From Prescottella defluvii (GTDB lineage: Bacteria; Actinomycetota; Actinomycetes; Mycobacteriales; Mycobacteriaceae), in contig CP121458.1 of NCBI GenBank assembly GCA_029690005.1, positions 5,165,872 to 5,229,871 of the forward strand: a stretch of 64,000 nucleotides of DNA. Direction: 5' to 3'. The number at the start of each line of letters is the position of its first letter. Position 1 is the first letter of the stretch. Below, piece by piece: positions 18,652-27,691 of the stretch. A program made the position numbers and the translations under genes. The notes under the pieces were generated by a model. That model did not search any database. It worked only from the letters and a program-made list of their open reading frames with translations, and was not told the DNA's origin.

Positions 18652-20279
18652 TCATCCGCGGCGTCGGCGCACGCGTTGTTCGGCCGCCGCTTCCTCGATG
18701 TCGCGGGATTCGAGTTCGGCGCGCAGCACCTCGTCGTCGAGGAGTCCCTCGTCGCGGGCCGAGATCAGGGCACTGCGCTGCGCCTCGAGCACGCGGCGCC
18801 GGACCGAATCGAACAACGTGCCCGCTTTTCGCAGCTTGGTGACGCTCTCGTCGTCGCCCTCGGCCTCCTCGACCTGTGCCTGCGCCCGGATCGACACGCG
18901 CACCCGGTTGAGTGCGCGAACGAACTCCTCGGGGTCGGCTCCGCGAGGCGGGCCGGCCGCGACCTCTGCGAGCGCCCGGTCGGCGGCTTCGGCAGCGATC
19001 CGACGGGCCAGCTGCGTCTGTTGGCGGCCGCGTTCGGCCTCCGCCGGATCCGCGACGTCCAAGCGCTCGATCATGAACGGGATCGTCGCCCCCTGGATCA
19101 GGAGGGTGCCCACCGCGACGACGAACGCGATCGCCTGGATCACGCCTCGTCCGGGAAAGGGGTCGCCCGCCGCCGTCAGCACCGGAATACCGCCGGCGGC
19201 TGCGAGTGTCACGACGCCGCGCATTCCCGCCCACGAGACGACGAGCTGCTGTTTCCAGGTGAGCGCGGAACCCGACCCCGAACCGCGCCGCCGCATGAAC
19301 CGCAACCGTCCCCAGTTGAGGAACACCCACAGCGGCCGCACCAGGATGACCACGGCCAGAACCGCGAACGCGTACCCGAACACGTGATGGACGGGCAGAC
19401 CCTCGGCGGCGACGTCGTCGATCACGAACTTGAGCTGCAGACCCATGTACGCGAAGACGAACATCTCGAGCAGCATGTCCAGCGTCGCCCACAGCGACCG
19501 TTCCTGGAGCCGAGTCGGAATCGAGACGTTGGTGGCGTGGTGCCCCATGACGAAACCGGCGACGACGACCGCGAGCACGCCGGAGGTGTGGAGCTCCTCC
19601 GCGGCGAGATAGGCGGCGAACGGCAGCGCCAGCCCGAGGACGGTCTCGAGCGGTGAGTCGTACATGCGCGCCCGCACCAGCCGCACGACCGTGGCCATCG
19701 CGAGACCGACGGCGACACCGCCGACGACCTCGTACAGGAAGAACAGCACCGGCTGCTCGACGACGACCCGGGTTCCGGCGACCGCGGCGACGCTGACCGT
19801 GAACAGCGTCAGCGCGGTCGCGTCGTTGAGGAGCCCCTCGCCGGTGAGGATCGCCAGCACCCGTTTCGGCAGACCGAGCTTGCGGCCCACCGAGACAGCA
19901 CTGACGGCGTCGGTCGGCGACACCACCGCGCCCAGGACGAGGGCCGCGCCGAGAGTCAGTTCCGGCACGAGCCAGTTCGCGAAGAATCCGACGGCGAACG
20001 CCGTCACCAACACCAGCCCGACGCCCAGGCGCAGGATGGCCGCCATGTTCCGCCGCAGGCTCGACAGGGAGAAGTCGAGGGCCGCCGAATACAACAGCGG
20101 CGGGAGAACGACCCGAGGATGATCGTCGGGTCCAGTTCCAGCCGTGGCATTCCCGGTATGAACGAGGCCACCGAACCGACGGTGACGAGAACGAGGGGCA
20201 CCTGCAGGTCCCGACGTTTCGCCAGACTCGTCACCGCGATCGACACGATGACGACGAGGAGTACGAGTGTTCCGTTCAC
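18652..20279 (-). CDS. CPA1-family Na+/H+ antiporter (frameshifted)
   Basis: About 542 residues with some 12 membrane helices and a charged cytoplasmic tail of about 130 residues. Family motifs: VVSPTDAVSAVSVGRKLGLP, GEGLLNDATALTLF and SWAGMRGVVTLAAAGG. The frame breaks at CCC 20112-20114 (plus strand); one G gives ILGVVLPPLLYSAALDF, the conserved TM3-4 segment. It exchanges protons for sodium or potassium across the inner membrane. Confidence 0.88.
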
Positions 20280-20342
20280 ACGACGATTGTGCCGCTGAAC
20301 GGCCTCCGGTCACTCATCGGCCGCGCCGTCACCGCGCCACGG

Positions 20343-20534
20343 TCACTCCTTCGGCGGCACAACCTTCTTCGCCGCCTCCGCAGCCTTGTCGATGTGCTCG
20401 CTGTACTCGCCACCGGTCTTCTCGTCGGCGATGTCCGCGGCCTTGTCGATCACTTCCTGGACCTTGTCGGAATGCTCTGCGGCGAGTTCCTGACCCTTGT
20501 CCACGAGTCCCTTGACCGAATCCATGAAGCCCAT
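20343..20534 (-). CDS. MT0933-type antitoxin-like small protein, orphan
   Basis: A 63-residue, lysine/glutamate-rich helical protein starting MGFMDSVKGLVDKGQELA with GAGGAGG upstream. The pattern matches the MT0933 antitoxin family of actinobacteria. No toxin gene is adjacent: the neighbours are an antiporter and a thioesterase. These proteins may serve as general stress proteins; the antitoxin label is by family only. Confidence 0.7.
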   Translation of the reverse strand: MGFMDSVKGLVDKGQELAAEHSDKVQEVIDKAADIADEKTGGEYSEHIDKAAEAAKKVVPPKE

Positions 20535-20636
20535 GGCGACATCCTCCTCAACGTCGTGCACGACTGCCGTGCCCGCCGTCCAGTTTCACATCGACGCCGC
20601 CGCGGCTGCCACTTCGGCACCGCCGAGGGGGTCCGG

Positions 20637-21322
20637 TCAGGCGGATCCCGGAATCGGGAGCGCGCCCGACCCGTCGCCGGACCGCGCCCACCGGGGCAGG
20701 ATGAAGATCCCCTCGGCCTCGACGCACACGCCGTCGGGTCCGGCGAGATGGCCCGTGACGAAGGTCTTGACGCCCTCGACGCGGTCGATCCGGGCCTCCG
20801 CGTGCAGCTTGCCGAGCGGGGTGGGACGGCGGTAGCGCAGCGTGAGCGTCGCGGTCATGCCCGGCGCGCCACCGTGTTCGGCCGCCTCACCGAGAACCTG
20901 GTCGAGCACGAGGGCCGCGATGCCGCCGTGCGTCAGGCCCGCGGGACCCTCGTACACCATGCCGAGCTCGAAGTCGGCCCACACTCGGCCGTCGGGATCG
21001 CGGTTGATCACCACCGGCGGTGCGACCGCGTTGCGCAGACCCACGACCGCGTTCCCCCACGCCCGCTTCGTTCCCGATTCGCTCCACCGCACACCGTAGG
21101 GGTGCTGCCGGGTCTGCTTGCCCAGCAACGCCTTCGCCGCTTCGATGTGCTCACGCGCACGACTGATGTCGTCGGCGTCGACCTCGGTCGCCAACGCGAG
21201 CTCGTTCAGATCCCGCACGCTCTCGGTCAGGGGCCGTAGACGTCGACCTCACGGGCGATCTCCTCGTCCGTCAGACCGTCGTACACGTAGAGGACCTGCT
21301 GTTCCTCGACCGAATCCGCCAC
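20637..21322 (-). CDS. PaaI-type hotdog-fold acyl-CoA thioesterase (frameshifted)
   Basis: About 228 residues. The hotdog thioesterase core contains GMVYEGPAGLTHGGIAALVLDQ, where HGG and the following aspartate are the active-site signature. The N-terminal ~32 residues lie in another frame ending with a stop at VDVYGP; adding one C in the run 21230-21233 reads on as YGPLTESVRDLNELAL. The start is therefore GTG 21322 rather than the internal 21218. A long dyad lies just upstream. Confidence 0.82.
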
Positions 21323-21343
21323 AATGCCTCACTCCCGCAAGTA

Positions 21344-21386
21344 CCCGATGTGCATCATGCACGTGACGTGCACACTACATATCGGG
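21344..21386. promoter_or_regulatory. Large dyad upstream of the thioesterase gene, probable TetR operator
   Basis: A perfect 7-1-7 palindrome TGCACGT-G-ACGTGCA (21358-21372) is centred at 21365. The flanking hexamers CCCGAT (21344-21349) and ATCGGG (21381-21386) are symmetric about the same centre. It fills the 66-base gap between the ScbR-like regulator stop and the thioesterase start, the right place for an operator controlling the thioesterase. Confidence 0.55.
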
Positions 21387-21388
21387 GT

Positions 21389-22037
21389 TCACCTCGCCGC
21401 GGCGCACCACCTGGCGGACGTGACCAACCGGATCCGATCATGCCGGGCGGGTGGCACGATCCCCGGCAACAGCACCGCCCACATTTCGTCGACGCGCCGA
21501 TCGAGGTCCTCGAAGAAGGTCCGCATACGCGACACCACCTGCGCCCGGCGACGGCGCAGATCAGGTGTCGCGCGACCGCTGGGGCGGAGACGGTGTCGGC
21601 GACGTCCCCTGTTCGATCGCGCGCTCGACGAAGCGGGTGCAGCAGTCCGTCCACACGCTGTACGGATCCGACGGCCTACCGCCCCCGCCCGACGCACCCA
21701 GTTCGACTGTCAGCCGGATCCCGGCGCGCACGATCGGGTCGGTGACGATCTGCCGCGCCATCTCGTGGCACAGCATCACCACCTGCTCGAGCGCCGGCAC
21801 CTCGGCTGCGGCGATCGCCTCCGTCGACGCCTCCGCGATGCCACGCTGTTCCCGAATGATCGACTGCGCGAGGCCGTCCTTGGACCCGAAGTGGAAGTAC
21901 AACGCGCCCTTGGTGATTCGAGCATTGTCGACGATCTCGTCGACGCGCCCGCCGTAGTAGCCGAACCGGTCGAAGACCTGTGCGGCACAGACCACGATCT
22001 GCCGACGGGTCGCCACCGCACGAGCCTGCTTCGCCAC
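21389..22037 (-). CDS. TetR-family regulator, ScbR/gamma-butyrolactone-receptor-like (two frameshifts)
   Basis: About 216 residues. The N-terminal HTH is ITKGALYFHFGSKDGLAQ, the form typical of ScbR/ArpA receptors. The C-terminal part MRTFFEDLDRRVDEMWAVLLPGI also matches that subgroup's last helix. As read the frame is broken at 21606-21609 and 21544-21546; adding one G at each gives EQGDVADTVSAPAVARH and AVAGAQVVSRMRTFF. It lies 34 bases downstream of flavohemoglobin 1, on the same strand. Whether it senses a butyrolactone or another ligand cannot be told. Confidence 0.78.
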
Positions 22038-22071
22038 GTGACACCTCCGCCCGAGTCCCCGGCGACCGACT

Positions 22072-23270
22072 TCAGTCGAAGCCCAGCCAGGAGTCCGGGG
22101 CGAACACCTCGTAGTGGATGTGCTCCGGGCGGACCCCCTTCACCACGGCGATCTTGCGGACCTGGCGCATGAACTGGGGAGATCCGCACAGGTACACGTC
22201 GGCTTTCCGGTCCCAGTCGTGTTTACGCAGCCGCTCGAGCCCCTCCTCCATGGCGCCGACGTAGAAGGTGTCGATGGAACTCTTGCCCGCGTACGCGCGG
22301 AGCAGTTCCAGGATCTGGGCACGATGCCCGAAGGACGCCTCGTCGTTGTCGACATGGAAGACGTGCACCGGGCGGGTGTCCCGATCCTCGACCATCTGCT
22401 GGAGCACGGCGACGGTGAGCGCGGCGCCGACCCCGGAGGATCCCAGCACGATCGGCCCGTCACCCGGGATCGGATACGGCGTGCCCGACGGGATCGACAC
22501 CACGAGGGGGTACCCGACCCCGACCTCTTCGATCAGCTTGGTGGACACGCGGCCGCCGGGCACCGGGCTGACGGTGAACTCCCAGGTCCCCGCCTCCTGG
22601 CCCGACATCACGGTGTACTGACGGATCTGGCGGCTGCCGTCCTCGTAGATCGCCGAGACGGAGATGTACTGACCGGCCTCGAACTTCTTCATCGGGCTGT
22701 TGTCGTCTCCGGCGAGGGTGAACGTCCACACCCCGGTGCGATCTCGCGGCGACCGACAACCGTGAGCGCGGTCCAGATCTGCCCCGCGGAGACGCCGGCC
22801 TTCTCGTACATCCCGGCTTCCTGCTTGATGAGCGAGTTCGCCATGAGCCAGTAGACCTCGTCCCACGCGGCCGCTACCTCGGCGGTCACGGCGTCCCCGA
22901 GAACCTGGACGATCGCCTTGAACAAGGCCCGATGAACCAGGTCGTAATGCACCGGGGTGATGCCCAGGGATGCGTGCTTGGCGGCGATTCGAGACATGAC
23001 GTGATCGACCGGAGGTGCGTCCTCGGTGACCAGCAGCGTGGCGAAGGCCGCGACCGCGCCAGCCAGTGCCTTCTGCTGCTCCCCGCTTTCCTGGTTCGCC
23101 TGGTTGAAGAGGTCCTTCTCCAGTGAGGGGAGACTGTCGAACAGATTGTCGTAGAAGATGCGGCTGATCTCGCCCAGGCTCTCGCCCACCACGGGGAGCG
23201 TCGCCTCGATGATGGGCAGGGACACAGGCGAAAGGAGCGACGAATTCGGCGCAACGGTGGCTTCGGACAT
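22072..23270 (-). CDS. hmp: Flavohemoglobin 1, nitric-oxide dioxygenase (frameshifted)
   Basis: About 399 residues after repair, normal for the family. The globin domain (about residues 15-150) keeps tyrosine B10 in IFYDNLF, glutamine E7 in GEQQKAL and proximal histidine F8 in AAKHASLG. The FAD domain has RQYTVMS, the NAD domain GSSGVGAALTV, and the C-terminus is HYEVFAPDSWLGFD. The frame breaks in CCCC 22731-22734 (plus strand): one G gives REIAPGVWTFTLAGDD. It oxidises NO to nitrate with O2 and NADH. The start overlaps the stop of the upstream 135-residue gene. Confidence 0.92.
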
Positions 23271-23677
23271 CAGATAGTCACGGCCTTTCGAGACCAATCG
23301 ATAACGGCGGACAGAGCTTCGTCGACCCCTTGATGAAAGGCGATCTCCACGGAGGAGTCGGAAACATCGTCGTGGAATCGGGGACCGAACTTGTCCTGGA
23401 GAATTGCAATCATCCGAGCCACCGGCCCGGACACGTGGACCGCAGAGGCGTGGGGGTGGAACAGCGCATCGGACTCGTGGAATACGTCCAGCATCCCTTT
23501 CAGGTAGTACTGAATTTCCAGGGATTGCAGGTACGAATCGAGATCGGACAGCACCGATCCCTGCAATTCCGCGTTCCGGAGCATGGCGACGATCTCACGG
23601 GTTGCCGTGAACGGTTCGTAGCGAGGAGATTCTCGATGATCGATCTCCGTACCCACCCCCGGCCGGGTCAGGGTCAT
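23270..23677 (-). CDS. Unknown 135-residue protein translationally coupled to flavohemoglobin 1
   Basis: I do not recognise this protein. It is soluble, predicted mostly helical, with a histidine cluster FHESDALFHPHASAVHVSG in the middle and several acidic patches; no signal peptide, no cysteines, no membrane segment. ATG 23677 has AAGAAGG just upstream. Its TGA overlaps the flavohemoglobin ATG by one base (TGATG), so the two are made together. Context suggests a role in NO or haem handling, for example a haem-related or regulatory partner; that is inference only. Confidence 0.75.
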   Translation of the reverse strand: MTLTRPGVGTEIDHRESPRYEPFTATREIVAMLRNAELQGSVLSDLDSYLQSLEIQYYLKGMLDVFHESDALFHPHASAVHVSGPVARMIAILQDKFGPRFHDDVSDSSVEIAFHQGVDEALSAVIDWSRKAVTI

Positions 23678-23695
23678 CCTTCTTGTCCTTTGTTA

Positions 23696-23706
23696 CTTGT
23701 CACAAG
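23696..23706. promoter_or_regulatory. Small palindrome upstream of the unknown protein-flavohemoglobin 1 operon
   Basis: CTTGT-C-ACAAG, a perfect 5-1-5 palindrome 18 bases upstream of ATG 23677, lies in the only promoter space of the operon. It may be an operator for an NO-responsive regulator; no known consensus is clearly matched. Confidence 0.35.
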
Positions 23707-23744
23707 GAGCTTCCACTGTGCGAAAAGTGGCTGAAACAGAATAG

Positions 23745-23774
23745 GGGTGGAGCCATATTCGAATGGCTCCGCCC
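23745..23774 (-). terminator. Terminator of flavohemoglobin 2
   Basis: A 12-bp stem (23745-23756 with 23763-23774, one G-T pair, six-base loop) lies 22 bases after the flavohemoglobin 2 stop. It separates that gene from the downstream unknown gene-flavohemoglobin 1 operon. Confidence 0.75.
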
Positions 23775-23796
23775 TGTATTCATCTGTGCCGAGTTG

Positions 23797-24958
23797 TCAG
23801 GCTCGGAGCCAGGAGTCCGGCCCGAAGACCTCGTAGTGGATCCGGGAGTCGTCGACGCCGGCCACGTTGAGCAGTTTGTGGGTCGCCGCCACGAAGTCCA
23901 CCGAGCCGCAGATGAGGGCGTTGTCGCCGTCCGCGAACGCGCGGTCCTCGATCGCTCGGGCGAAGATCTCCTCAGGCGTCTCCGCGGGGTCGGCGTAGCA
24001 GAAGACATGCTCGCCGCCCAGCTTGTCGACCAGATCCGCGGTCTCGTCGGCGAACGCGTGCGATGCGCTGCCCAGATCGGCGTGGACCACGACGACCGGG
24101 TTCTTCCGCCCCTGGGCGACCATGCCGCCCAGGATCCCGACGAAGGGAGCATTGCCGATGCCCTTGGACAGGAGGAACACGCGGCCGTCGCCCTCGGGGA
24201 GGCTGACGTCGCCGAACGGCGGCGAGGCGACGACCGTCGATCCGGCCGTGACGTGATCGTGGATGAAGTTCGACACCTCGCCGAGCGGATCGCTCTTGTC
24301 CCGCTTGATCGCCACCTCGATCCGGCCGTCGCCGAAGTCGACGATGGAGTACTGGCGGATCTGACGTGCGCCGTCGGGAAGCTTCACCCCGATCGACAGG
24401 TACTGGCCGGGACGGGATCCTGGAATCCGCTGGCGTCCAGGACGAGCGAGACCACGTCGTCGGTGCGCCGGACGACGTCCAGGACCTGAACCTCCCGGAG
24501 CACCGTGTCGGGTCGACGTCGGCAGCCTTGTACAGCTGCTTCTCCGCGTCGATGAGCGCGTTGGCCAGGAGCCAGTACACCGCGTCCCACGCTTCCGCGA
24601 CCTCCGGGGTCACCGCGTCGCCGAGAACATCCACGATGGCCTCGAACAGGAACTTGTGCACCACGTCGTACTGGGCTTCGCTCACGCCCAGCGATGCGTG
24701 CTTGTGGGCGATCCGGCCGATCGTCGTACGAGGATCCTCGTCGGTGTCGGAGATCAGGAGCGTCGCGAAGTTGGCGATGGAACCGGCCAGCGCCTTCTGC
24801 TGTTCGCCCCGAACCTGGTTGCTCCGGTTGAACACGTCACGCTCGAGCACCGGCGCCGCGTCGAACAGCTTGGTGTAGAACAGCTCGGTGATGGCGCCGA
24901 TGTTCTCGCCGACCACGGGCAGAGTCGCCCGAATCACGTCGGCATGCTTCCCCGACAA
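23797..24958 (-). CDS. Flavohemoglobin 2, nitric-oxide dioxygenase paralogue (two frameshifts)
   Basis: About 387-392 residues. The globin domain keeps tyrosine B10 (LFYTKLF), glutamine E7 (GEQQKALAG) and histidine F8 (AHKHASLG). The reductase part has RQYSIVDF and SKGIGNAPF, and ends HYEVFGPDSWLRA. It is a diverged paralogue of the neighbouring flavohemoglobin, not a recent copy. Frames break at 24510-24512 (one C gives VDPDTVLREVQVLD) and 24409-24411 (one C gives VPGQYLSIGVKLPDG). The start is unclear: TTG 24958 has no ribosome site, while an ATT at 24973 has GGGGAG well placed, so a rare start or a base error is possible. Confidence 0.88.
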
Positions 24959-25096
24959 CAGTTGCGCAGTAATGGTCTTCTCCCCTTCATCCCGACCGAA
25001 AACCCATTGGTCCGTCGTGTCTGCGGGTCTGGACTCTACAGACAGCGATCATTGAATTTGTCGGGATTGCGCAACGTTTTCCTACTGGAAACAAAG

Positions 25097-25126
25097 GCGG
25101 TCCCCGAGGCGAACCTCGGGGACCGC
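25097..25126 (-). terminator. Rho-independent terminator of ctpE
   Basis: A 13-bp perfect stem (25097-25109 with 25114-25126) with a TTCG loop on the minus strand, followed by TTTGTTT, directly after the ctpE stop. Confidence 0.9.
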
Positions 25127-25130
25127 GACG

Positions 25131-27614
25131 TCATGCTCCGTGCACGCCCGGAAGGTCGTCGCTGGACGCGAACAGGCGCCGGTGCTCACCGTGGATCCGA
25201 CCGGTGACCCACCACGCGATCTCGACCAGCACGATGCCGACGGCTCCGATCAGGAACGCCCCGGTCGTGGCGGTGACGTTGGACGGATCGAGCTTGAAGA
25301 ACTCGCGGGTGAAATCGAATCCGAACAGGACCACATAGCCGAGCACCGAGCCCACGATCAGCACGATCTTCCACCACACGTACGGCCGGGCGACGACCGC
25401 GAGGACCCACAACGCGATCATGATGAGCGTGATCAGCGCCGTGGTGCTGGCCTGCTCGATCTGCTGCTCGGTGGCGTCGGGACCCTTGTACGCGAGCAGG
25501 TACGCCACGTAGGTCGCGATGCCGATGATGACGCCGGACGGGATCGCCAACCGCATGACGCGGCCCACGAATCCCGATCGGGCACGCTCGTTGTTCGGGG
25601 CGAGCGACAGGATGAACGACGGGATGCCGATCGTGAACCACGCCGCGATCGTCACGTGCCGCGGCAGGAACGGGTACGGCAGCGGATCGAAGTGGAAGAT
25701 CTGCGCCAGCACACCGGAGATGCCGATCAGGAAGGCGAGCAGCACCGAGTACACGGTCTTGGTGAGGAACAGGTTCGAGACCCGCTCGATGTTGCCGATC
25801 ACCCGCCGGCCCTCGCCCACGACGTACGGCAACGTCGCGAACTTGTTGTCGAGCAGAACGATCTGTGCCACCGAGCGAGTCGCGGGGCTGCCCGAGCCCA
25901 TCGCGACTCCGATGTCGGCGTCCTTGAGGGCGAGCACGTCGTTGACGCCGTCGCCGGTCATTGCGACGGTGTGCCCGCGCGACTGCAGTGCACCGACCAT
26001 CGCACGCTTCTGGTCGGGCCGGACGCGACCGAACGTGGTGGCCTCGTCGAGGGTGTCGGCGAGCTTCTCCGGATCCTCCGGCAGTTGGCGCGCGTCGATC
26101 GCGTTGTCACCGCCGGGCAGACCGAGCGACGTCGCGACCGCGCCCACCGAGACGGCGTTGTCACCGGAGATGACCTTGACCTGAACCTTCTGGCCGGCGA
26201 AGTACTCGAGGGTCTCGCGGGCGTCGGGGCGCACCTTCTGGTCGAGGACCACCAGCGCGCGCGGCGTCACGACTCCGGGGGCGTCGGGGGCATCGACGGG
26301 ACGATCGCTGCTGCCGAGCAGCAGCACGCGCAGCCCCTGCGCGCCGATCTCCTCGGCCTCGCGGGCCATGTCGCTGTCCGGGTCCAGCAGGACGTCGGGG
26401 GCGCCGAGCAGCCAGTTGCCGTTGTTGCCGTAGGACTGGCCGCTCCACTTCTTGGCGGACGAGAACGGCGCGACGGCGGTGGGTTCCCAGCCGGGGTCGT
26501 CGGCGAGCGCCTCGCGGATCGCGAGCATGCTCGCGTTGGGGCGCGGGTCGTCCGCTGCCATCGCGGCTAGGGCACGGGCGGCCTGCTCGTCGTCCGGTTT
26601 GGCGGTGCGCAGCTCGGCGAGCTTCATGCCGTTCTCGGTGAGAGTGCCGGTCTTGTCCGCGCACACGACGTCGACGCGGGCCAGGCCCTCGATCGCCGGC
26701 AGTTCCTGCACCAGACACTTGCGCTGCCCGAGCCGGATCACACCGACCGCGAACGCGATCGACGTCATCAGCACGAGGCCCTCGGGGACCATCGGGACCA
26801 GGGCCGCGACCATGCCGTTGAGCGCGGGGCCGAGAGCCTGGCCGCTCGAGAACAGCTGGTTGTAGATGATCAGCAGGCCCGCCGGGATCATCAGGTACGT
26901 GATGAACGTCAGGATCTTGTCGATGCCGCTGCGCAGTTCGGAATGCACCAGCGTGAACTTGCTGGCCTCCTCGGCGAGCTTCGCGGCATACGCCTCGCGT
27001 CCCACCTTGGTGGCCCGGTAGGCGCCGCTGCCGGCGACGACGTAACTGCCCGACAGCACCTGCGCCCCGACCGGCTTGTGCACCGGATCGGCCTCGCCGG
27101 TGAGCAGTGACTCGTCCACCTTCAAGCGCCGACGCCTCGACGACGATGCCGTCGACCACGATCTGATCTCCCGGCCCGAGCTCGATGATGTCGTCGAGCA
27201 CCACATCGCTGGGCGCGACGGGTGCCGGTGTCCCGTCGCGACGGACCATCGGCTTGGCCTGACTGACGATCGCGAGCTGATCGAGTGTTCGCTTGGCGCG
27301 AATCTCCTGGATGATGCCGATCCCGCTGTTGGCGATGATCAGCAGACCGAACATCCCGTCGATGATCGACCCCGTCGACAGCACGATGATCAGCAGTACG
27401 CCGAGGATCGCGTTGATCCGGGTGAACACGTTCCCCGGACGATGTCCTTGACCGAGCGACTCGCTCGGTCCGGGACGTCGTTGGTCTGCCCGTTCGCGAC
27501 CCGCTGCGCCACCTCGCCGGCGGTCAGGCCGTTCTCGATGTGCCGGGGATCGGTCTCCAGGGTGCCGACAGCGCTGACTGCCGTGTCTTGGCCCAGTGAC
27601 TCGTCCGTTGCCAT
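25131..27614 (-). CDS. ctpE: Cation-transporting P-type ATPase, CtpE-like (two frameshifts)
   Basis: About 827 residues. Motifs in order: actuator [13 protein letters not shown]4 [12 protein letters not shown], phosphorylation site [12 protein letters not shown], hinge [17 protein letters not shown], and about eight to ten membrane helices with a long hydrophobic C-terminus. It resembles Mycobacterium tuberculosis CtpE, implicated in calcium uptake. Frames break at 27433-27436 (one G gives [15 protein letters not shown]) and near 27118-27124, where removing one G gives [15 protein letters not shown] hairpin terminator follows. It is divergent from a GH3 glucosidase across 77 bases. Confidence 0.9.
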
Positions 27615-27691
27615 GACAGAAGGCTATTCCAACGCGGCGTCGGGGAGTCGGATGGACCACGGTGCGGCGACGGCGAGGGCATGCTGTTTCC

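Noticed and set aside
20343-20534. A complete toxin-antitoxin module.
   Set aside because: Only an antitoxin-like protein is present; no toxin partner in the flanking sequence.
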